From contig NW_023604861.1 of NCBI RefSeq assembly GCF_014898055.3, positions 82,804,399 through 82,868,398 on the forward strand: a stretch of 64,000 nt of DNA, given 5' to 3'. Below are positions 11,887 through 24,135 of the stretch, in pieces. Made by a program: the position numbers and the translations under genes. Within the stretch, counting starts at the first letter, position 1. Each line of letters opens with the position of its first letter. The notes beneath the pieces were generated by a model, which was given only the letters and a program-made list of their open reading frames with translations, did no database searches and was not told the DNA's origin. Origin of the DNA: Talpa occidentalis. Lineage: Eukaryota; Chordata; Mammalia; Eulipotyphla; Talpidae.

Positions 11887-12359
11887 TATGATAGACTCTA
11901 AACAGAACAAATGGAAGGATAAGTTAAATACAATGATCAAGAAAATGAAAACCTCTAATAATCAGATTCTTCAAAAAGCTTCTGAAGTTCTAAATCAAAG
12001 TTATTATTGATGAATACAAACTGGCTGCCTGTCACTATTATAAAACCATGCTTTTATAACCATGTCCTATGCTTATCAACTATACAAATGTACAAGTCTT
12101 TAAGAGTTGCAAGTTGGGGTATGTGGGGATCTTTTCAAGCCAAATGTCTGTAGGTTCTAGAACCTAATACAAGATCACATAGCCTCCTTAAGGTATAGAG
12201 AAAATGCATTCTTAATGAATATTGTAAACCACTGTCCCTTAATTCTCAAGCTCTATTATTCTTTAAAAAATAATAAGTGCTCATTGCATTGATTAGCAAA
12301 AAAAGAGAAAATTAAGGTCATCACCAGTTGTCCAACCATCCAAAATTACAAATGATTAA

Positions 12360-12720
12360 CAATATGCCTTCTCAACTTCCTCATGTGTACACAGGTATAT
12401 ACACAGATATTCCCCAATATTCACTCTTCTAGTAATTGCATCATGAGTCATTATTTCCTTTGTCTGATTTCTATGTTAATACAGCCACACTATCTTTCAG
12501 GGTGTTTCCAATCTTTCTAGAATATGAAGTTGGATGAACCTTTACATTCAACTTTTCTAATGATTTCCTTAGGATGAGCTCCTAGAAGAACCACCACTCT
12601 ATTGGAAACTTGTGTTTTATTTTTAAGGCTCCTGATTTATTGCCACACTGCCATAAGACTTTAAACTCTTCACCAGTCTAAGTGTCTGTTTCTCAATATT
12701 CATGTTTTTTTTTAGTCATT
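12360..12720 (-). repeat. Possible old L1-like fragment, antisense
   Basis: Phrases such as GGATGAGCTCCTAGAAGAACC and CACACTGCCATAAGAC resemble the antisense of old L1/HAL1 3' regions ('taggataaattcctagaagtggaattgctgg'). The match is weak and boundaries are approximate. Confidence 0.35.
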
Positions 12721-12753
12721 GGTAAACTCTTAAGAGAAAACTTGTAATTTATT

Positions 12754-14202
12754 TTTTTCAGTCTTTTATTATTTTATATATTTTTACATCATTCCCCATT
12801 TGTATACAATGTATGTTTTATCATCTTGGGTGTAGTCCCCGTGAAATTCCCTCCACCAATTCACCTGTGTACCGTCACCACAGTCCCTTGTGCTCTTCCC
12901 ACCCCTGCTTTGAGCCTACTCCCACCTCCCTCCTTATAGACTGTCTCTGGTTTATAGTTGCCTGCCGATTTTGATTTTTACTTTATTATAATTACTTTTT
13001 TTGTCCTGATTCCTTATTTGGATCCCCTACATCCCTTCTGTAAGTGAAATCATTTGGTATTTTTCTTTTTCTTTCTGGCTTATTTCACTGAGCATCATCC
13101 CTTCCAGCTCTATCCATGTTGCTGCAAATGGCATGAGTTTATCGTTTCTGATTGCTGAGTAATAGTCTATTGTGCATATATACAATATCTTCTTGATCCA
13201 GTCATCTATTTTTGGGCACGTGGGTTGTTTCCATAGCTTACCTATTGTAAATAGTGTTGCAATAAACATAAGGGTGCAGGTATCCTTCTGAATTAATGGT
13301 TTTGTGTCCTTTGGGTAGATTCCAAAGAGTAATTGCTGGATCATATGGAAGCTCCATTTTTAACAGTTTGAGGAACCTCCACACAGCTTTCCCTAGTGGT
13401 TGGACCAATTTGCATTCCCACCAGCAGTATAGGAGAGTTCCTTTTTCTCTACAACCTTGCCAACATTTGTTGTCGCTAGTTTTTTTTTTTTTAATATGTG
13501 CCATTCTCACTGGTGTAAGATGGTATCTCCTAATGGTTCTGATTTGCATTGCCCTAATTATAAATGATGTTGAACATTTTTTCATATGCCTTTTGGCCAC
13601 TTGCATTTCCTCTTTGGAGAAGTGTCTTTTTAGCTCCTGTGCCCATTTTATGACTGGGTTGTTAACTTTGTTTTTGTTGTGTTTAGTCAGCTCTTTGTAG
13701 CTCTTTGTGATTAGCCCCTTATCAATAGTACTGTGTGCAAAATTTTTCTCCCAATCAGTAGGATGTCTCTTCGTTTTGGTTAATGTCTCTTTTGCTGTAC
13801 AGAAGCTCTTCAATTTGATGTAGTCTCAGCTATTTAATCTTTACCTTCATTATCTTTGCTTTGGGTGATGTGTCTTTGAAGATGTTACTGAGGTGTATGT
13901 CATGTAGTGTTTTGCCTATATTTTCTTCTATGTATTTTAGGGTTTCAGGTCTTATGTCTAGTTCTTTAATCCATTTTGAGTTGGTTTTTGTGCATGGTGA
14001 GAGGTAATGGTCTAGCTTCATTCTTTTGCATGTAGCAGCCCAGTTTTCCCAATACCATTTATTGAACAAACTTTCTTTGTTCCATTGCATATTATTTGCT
14101 CCTTTGTCAAAGATTAGTTGTCCGTAAATCTGTGGGTTTATTTCTGGATTTTCTATTCAATTCCATTGGTCTGTGTGTCTGTTTTTGTTCCAGTGCCAGC
14201 AG
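12754..14202 (-). mobile_element. Young 5'-truncated L1 (ORF2 C-terminus and 3' UTR)
   Basis: On the - strand, broken frames (13830-14090, 13238-13813, 13027-13344) read as the L1 ORF2 C-terminal region, with the usual [12 protein letters not shown] and [15 protein letters not shown] wording, followed by the 3' UTR. An 18-base target-site duplication with one mismatch flanks it (12736-12753 and 14203-14220). Stop codons and frameshifts make ORF2 non-functional, and the 5' part is missing. Confidence 0.93.
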
Positions 14203-14608
14203 GAAAACTTGCAATTTATTACTTACATTTATATTGCCTTGATTTTACTGAGGCTGCTATTTTGAGATATGCTTACTGGCCATTTGTATTTTCTATTTTG
14301 TTTTTTCTGCTAAAATACTTTGTTTTTTTTTTTTTCTATTGGGGTATGCATCTTTATCTTTTATAAGAATTTTTATTTGTCATCATTTTAATTTTCATAA
14401 AATAATTTATACATAAATATATTATATTTGCTTAATATTCTGGTACCAGCTTTTGCTGGGCTTGATTTTTATCCACAGCTTATGTGTCTGTCTGGCTATG
14501 ACTTTATCAAATACATAAATATTTTTAAAAATTGTTTACTTTGGCCTCCAAATCTATTTTGATATGTTTGCTATCATTTAGAATATATCTTTATTCTGTT
14601 CTTTACTT

Positions 14609-14875
14609 TTTTTTTTTAAGATTTATTTATTTTTATACAAGAACTGAGTATAGGTCAGATGCGCAGGAGGGTGAGAAGATTCACTGGAGACAGAGCGGGG
14701 AACAGAACAGGCAGACTGAAGAAATACACTGCTGAGGGGAGCAGTGGGCGAGACAGGAGAGGGCTGCTGCGCCAAGTGGGTTTCTCGCCGGCTGGCCAGG
14801 ATCAAACCCGCACTGCAGAGGCTGCAGACAGATTCACAGTGCGGCGCTCAACTGCCTGCGCCACCAGGGAGGCCC
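14609..14875 (-). mobile_element. tRNA-derived SINE (Rhin-like), full length
   Basis: The antisense of the lineage SINE: T-run, AGATTTATTTATT, body with GATTCACTGGAGACAGAGCGGGG, and the reversed tRNA head ending CACCAGGGAGGCC. A 9-base duplication TCTTTACTT flanks it (14600-14608, 14876-14884). Confidence 0.92.
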
Positions 14876-15197
14876 TCTTTACTTAAGTCTTAAACATTCT
14901 TCAAAAACCAAATCTTTACTCACCTCTTCCCTTCTCTAACTTGTACTTTGGGAGCACAGTGTTAATACTACTTAAATATCTGTTTCATATGTGTAATTTT
15001 TCATTTTCCAGTCACATTCTCAACTTCTGAAAAGCAAGACTGAGGTTTATATATCTGGTAACTTAGGATGTTACTAGGAACTCCATAAATACCTCAGGTC
15101 ATTGAACTTAGGCAACTTTCCCTTTTGTCTTGCCTCCCTTCAACCTCCACTACATCCCCACCTCCACCCTCCTTGGGGCTTCTCAAAAATTTTTTTT

Positions 15198-15427
15198 AAA
15201 AGATTTATTTACTTATGCATACAAGAACTGGGGTACAGACCAGAAGTATGTATGTGGGGGGAGGTGAGAGGATTCACCAGAGACAGAGTGGGGATCAGAA
15301 CAGGTGAGACAGGAGGGGTCTGCTGCACCATGTGGGTAGCTCCCTGGCTGGGGATTGAACTCATGCTGCAGTGGCTGCAGATAGCTTCACAGGTTGTGTC
15401 TCAACCCCTTGTGCCACCAGGGAGGCC
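15198..15427 (-). mobile_element. tRNA-derived SINE, diverged copy
   Basis: Same layout as the other copies, but in the GCATACAAGAACTGGGGTACAG form and without the GCAGGCAG/TGCTGAGG middle. Flanks CTCAAAAATTTTTTT and CTCGAAATTTTTTT look like a decayed target-site duplication. Confidence 0.88.
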
Positions 15428-15875
15428 CTCGAAATTTTTTTAAACAAATTTCTTCACTTATTTCCATCTTGGCACGATCCACGAAAAAGTCCTCTTCTGC
15501 TAATCCCCTTTAAAGTTTAAAATATTGTCTAGCCTATAATGGGCTTTTTAAATTTTTTATGAAGACAAGAGGCCCCAAAAGGAGTCATTTATGCTTAGTA
15601 CCCCCAACCACCAGGCTGAGATTTATTACTTAATTACAGTTTTTGGCTTCTCCCAGGAATGAAATCTTAAACCTGTCAATCTGAAATTACCTGGTCAACA
15701 CTAGTAAGATAATCTGCCTAACAGACCCTTGCCATAGGTAGATGACCTTGCCAAATAAACAATACTTTGCTAATCAAACTTCCTTTTCACACCCTGGTTT
15801 GCCTATAAAAGTTCTTTCATTTGCTGTGATTCTTCAGAGTTCCATTCTATTTGGCTAGCTGAAGACACTGTCTGA

Positions 15876-16182
15876 GGGCCTCCCCGGTGGTGCAGCGGTT
15901 GAGCGCTGGATTGCGAAGCTGCCCGCAGCCTCTATAGCACCGGTTCAATCCCCGGCCCGCCACCAGGTGAGGGTCCCACATGGTGTGCAGACCTCTCCTG
16001 CCGCCCGCTGCTCCCCTCAGCAGTGTAATTTGTCAGTCAGCCTGCTCTGCTCTCCCCTCTGGCTCTGGTGAATTCTCTTACCCTCCCGCGCTTCTGACTA
16101 TACCCAGTAGCTTGTATAAATAAATAAATCGTTGAAAAAAAAAAGTTTGCTTTCTTTAAAAAATAAAAATAAAAAAATAAAA
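15876..16182 (+). mobile_element. tRNA-derived SINE, sense copy with perfect target-site duplication
   Basis: The sense strand shows the tRNA-like head GGGCCTCCCCGGTGGTGCAG with A-box (TGGTGCAGCGGTTGAGC) and B-box (GGTTCAATCC) promoter motifs, the unique body, and a TAAATAAATAAATCGTTG plus A-rich tail. The 14-base duplication AAGACACTGTCTGA (15862-15875, 16183-16196) is perfect, so this is a young insertion. The tail is long and heterogeneous. Confidence 0.95.
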
Positions 16183-16336
16183 AAGACACTGTCTGATTCA
16201 TGAATCACTGAATAAAGCTAATAATGTTTAAAATTTACTCAGCCAAATTTCATGATTTTTTTTGAACAGTTCAAAAAAAGAACTTCATTTAAGACAAAAC
16301 CTATTTAATTCACTGTTAGTTTAAACATGACACTTT

Positions 16337-16549
16337 TATTTTTTTAAATAATTTTATTTGTTTATATATATTTTACATCGTCCTTCATTTTTTTTACAAT
16401 GTATGCTTTCTCATCTCAGTTACAGTCCCCGTGAAATTCCCACCACCAATTCACCCATGTATCATCACCATAGTCCCTTGTGCTCTTCCCACACGTTTTG
16501 ATCCTACTCCCTTCTCACCCCTTGCAGAATATCTCTGGTTTATAGTTGC
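16337..16549 (-). mobile_element. 5'-truncated L1, 3' UTR only
   Basis: About 213 bases of the same L1 3' UTR as in the 12.8-kb element (GTCCCCGTGAAATTCCCACC, CATAGTCCCTTGTGCTCTTCC), with an AT-rich tail. Flanked by TTTAAACATGACACTTT (16320-16336) and TTTAAACATGACATTTT (16550-16566). Confidence 0.9.
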
Positions 16550-17216
16550 TTTAAACATGACATTTTAAAATAGTGTGAATTATATATCTGTTTAACACAC
16601 AAACGATATCAATGATTATTCCAAACACTACTCCATAACAATAATTTCATAAAGCTATAGAAGGAGAAAAACAGTTTTTTATTATGGCCACCTCCATCTG
16701 CAGCATAATAATGACAGAAGTTAGCTCTAAATGCCAGCTCCACTGCGTGAGTGGAGGTATCCCTAAGTGAAGACTCTTAAAGGTGCTGAATCTTGCTAAG
16801 TAGCAGGTTATATGGTATTATATTACTAAAGACTCACTTGGCAGCTTTTTATAATCAGCACAGTGATTTCTTCCAATCAATAGAGGAATCAGCCACAGAG
16901 AATCAGAGTTCAATTTTCTAAAACACCTGCCCCCAAAGTAAATCCTGAGTGTACATGATCATGCAGGAAAAGAAAAAGCAGAGGAAAAAAAGAATAACCC
17001 TCTAATTCAAGAGCAAGAGAGAGAGCACAGAGAACAAATTGTAGGATGCACTTGTTGATGAGAAAATGAATGAAATTTACCATAAATTCAACATGGGGAT
17101 GTTATTGAATTTAATGCAAACACTTTAGAAAAGTGGCAAACACTGCGAGATATGGAACTGTCAGTACTAGGAAAGTGGATCTCTCACACAGGCTATGTAG
17201 TACTGATTTGTATTTT

Positions 17217-17490
17217 ATTTATTTTTAATTTTTTTAGTATTTTTTAGTATTTATTTTCATGTAGAAGAACTGGGGTATAGGCAAAAGGTGAGGGAGGTAA
17301 GAGGATTCACCAGGAACAGAGAGGGGAGCAGAACAGGCAGATCCACTGAAATACACTGCTGAAGGGAGCAGTGGCTGAAACAGGAGAGGTCTGCTGCACC
17401 ATGTGGGTCACCTCCCTGGCCAGGGATCAAACTCAGGCTGTAGAAATGACAGCGCTGTGACTTAACCCCTAAGCCACCAGGGAGGCGCCC
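17217..17490 (-). mobile_element. tRNA-derived SINE, diverged copy
   Basis: An antisense SINE with an expanded AT-rich tail (TTAGTATTTTTTAGTATTT) and the reversed head ending GCCACCAGGGAGGCG. Short flanks ATTTGTATTTT and ATTTGTACTTT look like the target duplication. Confidence 0.88.
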
Positions 17491-18089
17491 AATTTGTACT
17501 TTTTACCATTCAACCTATGCCTGTCACACAATTAGAAAGTCTGGTTTCTCTTTGTTGGAATAGCAGTATTCCAACAATTTAATTTGTATATTGTTTAATA
17601 ATCTAGAAAGTATTTTCACATTCATGCTTTGACTTAAGGCACTTAATCTAGCCAACCTTGCTTTGAACAAACCATGGAGTTGCTGAGTTAGTCCAAGAAC
17701 ACTGGTTTGTGGGCCTATGAATGACATTGAACTGGAGCTTAATGTTTCCCTTGACTTTAGTATCAAGGAGGAGCTAGGGAGATTTTACTGGAGAATGGAA
17801 ACTCTTAGGTAAAGTATATAGATACTTCCAACTTGGGAAAGAAACACAGGTAAGGAAGGACTACTGCCTATAACTTCCCTGACTTTCTTGCTTACAGTTT
17901 TACCTAACATTCTCTTTCTGTTCCCAGTCCCTCCCTAGCCTACTGTCCACCATACACTTGCCTTCTAGAACAGTTTCTCCAGCCATCCTATTTTGACCTT
18001 TCATATTCATTGTTTCCAGAGATGGGAGAAATGCTTGGTTACTTAAGTAGGCTCAAGAATCAGACTGGATACCATGCTGTTAGCTAAAC

Positions 18090-18092
<3 letters not shown>

Positions 18093-18121
<29 letters not shown>
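18093..18121 (+). repeat. Homopolymeric A tract (about 29 A)
   Basis: An uninterrupted A run directly abuts the MaLR-like sequence that starts at 18122. No SINE or L1 body is attached to it, so its source is unclear. Confidence 0.9.
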
Positions 18122-18123
<2 letters not shown>

Positions 18124-18362
18124 CCCATGTGGTAAGGAATTGAATCCTGTTAACAGCCATGTAAGTGACCTGAGTTCCTCTTCCCCTAATCAAGTCTTGA
18201 GATGACAGCTTGACTGTAGCTTTGTGAGAGACTCAGAGGCAAAGGCACTCAACTAAGCTGATCCCAGGTTCCTGACCCACAGAAACTCTGAGATAATGTT
18301 TGTTGTTTTAAACCTCCTTAGCTTTGGGGTAAGTTGTTATATAGCAATGGATAACTGATACC
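18122..18362 (+). mobile_element. MaLR (MLT1-like) LTR fragment
   Basis: The 3' half follows the ancient MaLR pattern: GAGATGACAGCTTGACTG, TCCTGACCCACAGAAACTC, GTTTGTTGTTTTAAAC, and GCAATGGATAACTGATACCA at the end. The beginning is lost or replaced by the A tract. Confidence 0.7.
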
Positions 18363-19021
18363 AGTCTTCAATAAACATTGATCACTATCTCTGCTACACA
18401 AACCACCAGTTGCCACAGCACCTTTCCTTTTATCAGAAAGACATGTGCAATTGAGGCAGGACATTGCTTACGAGGTAGGTCTCAAGAATTAGACCTCAAC
18501 AATATAAAAGAGTTTGTGTCTGGTCTGTGTCTATGCTGCATTATGAAATCTAAGCACTATTTGAAAATTATTTCCTCTTACATGGCAAACATGCTGAAAA
18601 TGGAAAATAACATCTTCATTTTGGGTGAAGATGGGAAAGCACACAGCCCAGAACATAGTCAAAATAGGGGTGCTGAGGCCTGCCAAGCATTTCATATATG
18701 GCACTTTGCTACAGTCAAGGTTTGTGCCTAAAATATTTGGCTTGAAATAGGGCCTCAGTTTCCAGCCATAAATAATTTCGGGACTTTTAATGTATCTAGA
18801 ATATGTCTAGAATACATGTTCATCAGTTCAACATTTTTAACACCCACAACTTTCAAGTCCAATATGCTCACACCAAAAACTAGCTATTCTGTGAAGCTGA
18901 GATTTTTCAGAAGTTATAAACCTGAATTGTGTGACTGATAACACAGTTTACATCAATATATCAATATCAACTTATCAATATACTGTCTATGGAGTAGTTG
19001 ATATAAAAACTAGTCTCTACT

Positions 19022-19305
19022 GGGTAGTATCTGCCACCATCTGAACCCCAGGGCCTGGCCAAGGCTCTCTGCTACCTCATGGCCACGGCCATGATGCTAT
19101 GGGTGGCATATCACGGAGCTACTCACGGTTTCCCAGGTCAAGAGGGAACTTAAGCTCATCAAGAAAAGGATGGGGACACATATCGAAGACAAGCAGAAGA
19201 GAGAGTAGCTCAGTACCGTCCGGGCTGACATGAGAAGGTGACCACCATGAGGGGCTGGGCTCTCCGTCCCCTCTGTGCATAAAATAAAATCTTTTTTTAG
19301 AGAAC
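19022..19305 (+). pseudogene. Processed pseudogene of unidentified gene
   Basis: A segment of about 284 bases with a higher GC content than its surroundings, an AATAAA (19283-19288) near its end, and a 15-base target-site duplication with one mismatch (AAACTAGTCTCTACT at 19007-19021, AAACTAGTGTCTACT at 19306-19320). One frame reads like a small protein with a hydrophobic stretch (LAKALCYLMATAMMLWVAY) followed by a basic stretch (KLIKKRMGTHIEDKQKRE) and then a stop. I do not recognise the parent; a small mitochondrial or membrane protein would fit. The A tail is very short. Confidence 0.6.
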
Positions 19306-19719
19306 AAACTAGTGTCTACTACTCTGTTTCCTGTAGTTTCGTTAACTTTATTCAATCTGGTCAATATCACCTACAAAATTAAATATTGTGGCTAACAGTT
19401 TTAAATTTTAGTTTACTTCAAATATGCTTACACTAGAGTTAGGTTTTGTCTTTTCTTATTACATCTTTGCAACCGAGGTCATTCAATGTACTCACTTGTA
19501 ATACTTGGAAGCCTATCACTCTAAGCACTGTGCTCGTCTGGTGCTCTGTCAAGGTACACAGTTCTCACCATGGTGGTATTTGCATTTTCTTGGGAGAAAG
19601 ACACAAGTAGTCATGAATCATGATAATCCATGTAATAAAAGGAGAAATAAAAGGGATTACTAGAAAACAACATAGGGACCCAGTCTTGTCCAGGACGAGG
19701 GGATGGTTAGGAAAAGTTT

Positions 19720-20579
19720 CCCTGAGCCAGCTTCATTTTCACTGATACCTGCATAATAGGTTAGGCTAGCATTGGGAAGAGAAGGAAAAGCACACACAGC
19801 GACTCAGAGGCAGCAGGCAACTGAGTAAAAGGTTAGAGGTAAGCATATAGTTTGGAGGGTCAAAGGGTCAATGCAGTGGGAGAATGGCAAAGGGAGGCAC
19901 ATGGGGCCAGATCATCACAGGACTTTAGAGACCACATGAAGGATTCAGGATTTCATCCTAAAAACAATTAAAGTTTAATTAAAAAGGGTTCCCAGCAACA
20001 TGGTGACATGATTCAGTTTATATTTTGAGATCACTCAGGCCGCCATATAAGGATGGAGAGACTGAGAGATGCTAAAAGGACACCAGTAAGGAAGCTAAGG
20101 TGCTCATCCAGATGAAAAAAAATTGGTGGCTGCTTAAACAAAGATAATGGCAGTAAGAAGAGAACACGTAGATTCCAAAACTATTTCAGGAGGTTTTGGT
20201 GATGAACTGGATGCGGGAAAGACAGGGTGAGGAAAATACAAGTATAACTGGCACAAGCGACTGGGTGGATGGTAATATCATTCACTGAGTTAAGAAACTC
20301 TGTGGGAAGGGCAAATTTTTCTTGAGTAGTGATGGGGAGTGGGGGTAAAAAGGGTGATGAGTTCTATCTTGGATACATTAAATATGCAATGCCTCTGAAG
20401 CACTCAAATGTTACCTAGGTTTTCTACTTGCATCAAGAATTGGAGGGGTCTGCTTAAACACAGAAATGTGGAGAAGCTGTTTATATAAATGGTCAATAAA
20501 GTCATGAGACTAGAAGATACTGCCCAGTGAGAAAGGGCAAAGTGAAATGAAAAGAGGGTCCAAGATCCAGCGTTGGATG
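19720..20579 (+). repeat. Ancient L2-like interspersed repeat
   Basis: The order of phrases matches a common mammalian old repeat: GGGGCCAGATCATCACAGGAC, GGATTTCATCCTAAAAACAATT, GTGACATGATTCAGTTTATATTTTGAGATCACTC, ACTGGGTGGATGGTAATATCATT and TTGGATACATTAAATATGCAATGCCT. The family name is from memory and uncertain. A young SINE lies at its right end. Confidence 0.5.
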
Positions 20580-20592
20580 TGTGTGAACATTT

Positions 20593-20857
20593 TTTTTTAA
20601 AGATTTATTTATTTATACAAGAACAGGGGTATAGGCCAGATGCACGGGAGGGTAAGAGGATTCACCAGAGACAGAGCAGGAAACAGAACAGGCAGACTGA
20701 TGAAATACACTGCTGAGGGGAGCAGCGGGCGAGACAGGAGAGGTCTGCCGTGCCATGTGGGACCCTCGCTGGCCGGCCGGGATGGAACCAGTGCTGCAGA
20801 GGCTGCAGACAGCCTCACAGCGCTGCCCTCAACCGCCTGAATCACCAGCGGAGGCCC
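20593..20857 (-). mobile_element. tRNA-derived SINE, full length
   Basis: An antisense SINE with the TATACAAGAACAGGGGTATAG form, AGATTTATTTATTT tail and reversed head. A 15-base duplication TGTGTGAACATTTTT (starting at 20580 and 20858) is perfect, so it is a relatively young copy. Confidence 0.94.
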
Positions 20858-20967
20858 TGTGTGAACATTTTTAAAAAGTCAGGTAGGGAAGGAAGAAGTG
20901 AGAAAGCTGAGGTAGGAACCAGAAGAGTGTGGCATCAAAGATCAAAGGAGGACAGAAGCCCAGTGTA

Positions 20968-21435
20968 GTGGTTTGAATGAGCAGCCTCCCAAAAGATATG
21001 TCTATTTCTTAATCCTTAGAACCCGTAAAGGTGACTTTATTTGGAAAAGGGTCTTTGCAGATGAGTAGATCATCCTGAATTATCCCGGTGGACCCTAAAT
21101 TCAATGATTAAGTATCCCTTTAAGAAAAAAAGCTGAGGAAGATTCGAGACAGAGAGGAGGCAATGGGACCATGGAGGCAGAGACTGGAGTGATGTGGCTA
21201 CAAGTCAAGGAATGCCTATGCCACCTGGGGCTGAGGAGGCAAAAACCAGGTTCTTCCCTGAAGCTTCCAGAGGGAGGGCATGAAGCCTGGCTGGCACCTT
21301 GATTTTTGACTTCTGGCCTCCAGAACTGTGAGAGAATATATTTATGTTGTTTGATATCACCAGTTTGTGGTAATTTGCTACAGCAACTACAGGAACCAGT
21401 TTGTGGTAATTTGCTACAGCAACTACAGGAAAGTA
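20968..21435 (+). mobile_element. MaLR (MLT1-like) LTR
   Basis: An ancient LTR with MaLR layout: GTGGTTTGAATGAGCAGCCTCC start, a GGTGACTTTATTTGG-type stretch, CTTCTGGCCTCCAGAACTGTGAGAGAAT, and a 3' end with TTGTTTGATATCACCAGTTTGTGG. The 3' end carries a perfect 36-base tandem duplication (21360-21431). Confidence 0.75.
21360..21431 (+). repeat. Perfect 36-base tandem duplication
   Basis: Two identical 36-base units (21360-21395 and 21396-21431), starting CCAGTTTGTGGTAATTTGC, lie at the end of an old MaLR LTR. Identity between copies shows the duplication is far younger than the LTR. Confidence 0.95.
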
Positions 21436-22329
21436 ATGCAGCTTATGGCTGGGCGTGTTGAAGACTGCTGACTGATAAGGAGGAAGGCTAAGGAGTATCC
21501 ACAGAGTTTAGGGCCATGGAAGTCTCTAAAGGAGAGCATTTTCGATGAACAGAAAAGAGGGTGAAAGCCAAATGGGGGAGTATGAGTTGCAGGTGACAGG
21601 AAGTATTAACGACTCTCTCAAGGAGTCTAGCTATCAAGGAATGGACAGAAAGGGGTGACAGTTCCCTGGAAATTATTTTTAAAGACTAGAGAGCCTAGAG
21701 TATGTCTAAAAGTTTATAGGAAGCATCCAGTGGAGAGAGAGAGGCTACAAATATAGGAGAAAGAAGGAATAATTGATGGTGTAGACATGGAAAGGCAGGA
21801 AGGGATGCTAATTTGTTACTTGAAGGTCAAGCAGTCTTAATATATATGTAATGAAGAAGGGTACCATTTTGGATGGGAGAAACTTGAAAACTAATTGGAG
21901 CAAGAGAGCGCTTGAGGGACCAGGGTAAGCACAGAACTGTTGGATGGCAGAAAGGGAAATGCTCCCTTGGCTAATGGGGGCACAGTGCTGTTCAACAGTA
22001 AAGAAGAAAAAATAAGGATCAATTGTGGAACATTTGAGAGAGTGAAAGACCTCCCATTGTGTAGTGTGGACTCAACACTAAGACCTTCAATTTTTAATAA
22101 AAAACTCCTAGCCCATATAAAGCTCAGACGTCTGGATTTTTTGGTGTGGAAACCACAAGGAGGCAGGATTTTAAATCCATGTTGCAAGACATAAGTTAAG
22201 TCATGAATTGGGAAGATATTTGAAGCAAATTTTACCCAGGTGGTGCCATAAACCAATCCAGTTACAGGAGGAAACAAGTAACCTATCCAAACACAAGGGG
22301 AAAAGATGACAATAAAGTAACAGCTCTTC

Positions 22330-22520
22330 TAAAGCACTTCACTAGCATTCACTCTTTCAATCTTTACAATAGTCCTAAGAAGTAGGTGTTGTTATCATCC
22401 TGGTTTTTATCTGTCATGCAGAGATTTATTAGATACCTTGCCTAAGGTACAATCTAGTAAGTCCCAGAATTGGGCCTTATTCTTACGTTCTCAAAGCCCA
22501 TGTTCTTAGTTATGGCCCTA
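22330..22520 (+). repeat. MIR SINE (ancient)
   Basis: The MIR core order is readable: CTTTACAATAGTCCTAAGAAGTAGG, TTATTAGATACCTTGCCTAAGGTAC, TAGTAAGTCCCAGAATTGGG and TCAAAGCCCATGTTCTTA. Confidence 0.75.
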
Positions 22521-24135
22521 CACTCTCACATGCCATTTTAGTTCCAGAATGGTTAAGGTATAAAACTCTGATTTTGTATCAAATATTGCTAATGGGAGTG
22601 GGGGAAACAGATGAAGATAAATAATATTCAACAAAACGACTAGTTCATTGGAAGGAAAATATGAACAAGGTGTCACATTACACACAAGGGTTTTTTAATG
22701 AAAAGTATAAGTAATTTATACTCTATCATTAAACTCTTTTCCATTTAATTTGAAGTTGCTGATACTTTTAGGATGAGAAAGCAGACTCCTAAATAGGTCT
22801 ATAAACCCTAATGAAAAATTTCAAAATGCAGAAAGTTCTGAGGATTAAAAAATTTTCATATGCTTCATGTCAAAATTCAGCTAACACTAAAACTTGGCCT
22901 GAACTGATGTGAAGTTATATATAGCTTTCCTACTTAGTGTGAATACTTGTGATTTGCTTAGAAATATTAATATGTGTGATTAAGGGTGTTGTACTAGACC
23001 CAATGAGGCATTATATAACATACAGAGAGAACATCTCTCTAAAAATCCAAAAAATTCTGAATTCTGAAACTCATCTAGCCAAAGGTTTCAGATCCTCTAT
23101 GGACCTGTATTCCAAAGTATTTAAAAAATAATTCCTAAGAGTGATTAGGTTAGAGATCCTCAATCTTTAGATTTCAGAGCAGTATTCTGAGTGCAAGATA
23201 GGATGACAATTTTTTTAAGCTGAGCAGGAAGGTAAAAACATCCTTACTGACATCAGGTTGTAAAAGGATATTTTAACACCAAAAATTTAGGAAGGTCTTA
23301 ATTCAATGCAAAAGACAATTATTTAAATTGAATAAATTTAATTAAAACACTATGTTGTCCTAATCTTTCCTATTTCACCTGAGAAAATTCACCTGAGACC
23401 AGCACTGGTCTGGTCTGAGGCACAGAATCCAGTTGGCTACATAATTACTTCAGGATATCTTTTAATATGCAGACTCCCAGGCTCCATCCTAGAAGATCAT
23501 GATCCATAAGATCTGGGAGTGGGGCCCTCAAATCTATACTGTGTTTCAGAAAGCCTGTGGGTTGTTTTGATGTGCTTTAGAATTACTGATCTAGTCTATA
23601 GGTTCTACTCTCCTTTTCCTCATCCAAATTCTTCTCTGAAAAGGTAAGGGAGCAAAAGTAAGGGTAAGGAAGTGGGGAATCTACCCAACCTAGGTTTTGT
23701 CATACCAGTTACTCTTCCAACAATGCTGGACCAGCTGGTCAACCTGAAAGCTAAAGCTGTTAGCAGTGGAACAAGAGAAATTAGGTAGTAGACAAGCAAG
23801 AAAAACTTGTTGAAACAAAACTCCTCTATGAAAAGATGTGGCTTCCAGACCTTTATTTCTCTCCAACTTGAAGATTCTTAAAAATGCTTAAGTTCTGGAC
23901 AGATACCTTTCTTTGTCTTTAGCTTAAACAAACCAAAAACATATGTGTGTGTGTATTTTTTCATCGCCATGTCCTACATCCAGCTTCTGTAGTGGATCTA
24001 TGATATTGGCATTCATTTTTCATCTTCAGAGGGATTATAAGAATTACTGGTATTACCTCAAACAATTCAACTGAAAATTGATGCTGATGTCTACATTCTC
24101 CAACATTCCAGTTACAGAATTCCCAATATTTATTT

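Noticed and set aside
14659..14886. Open frames in SINE copies (also at 20640, 24159, 28032, 42272 and 48782)
   Set aside because: The same frame recurs because the SINE body lacks stops in that register; SINEs encode no protein.
15876..15960. A functional tRNA gene
   Set aside because: A- and B-box-like motifs are present, but the sequence continues into SINE body and A-rich tail and is flanked by a target duplication; it is the tRNA-derived head of a SINE.
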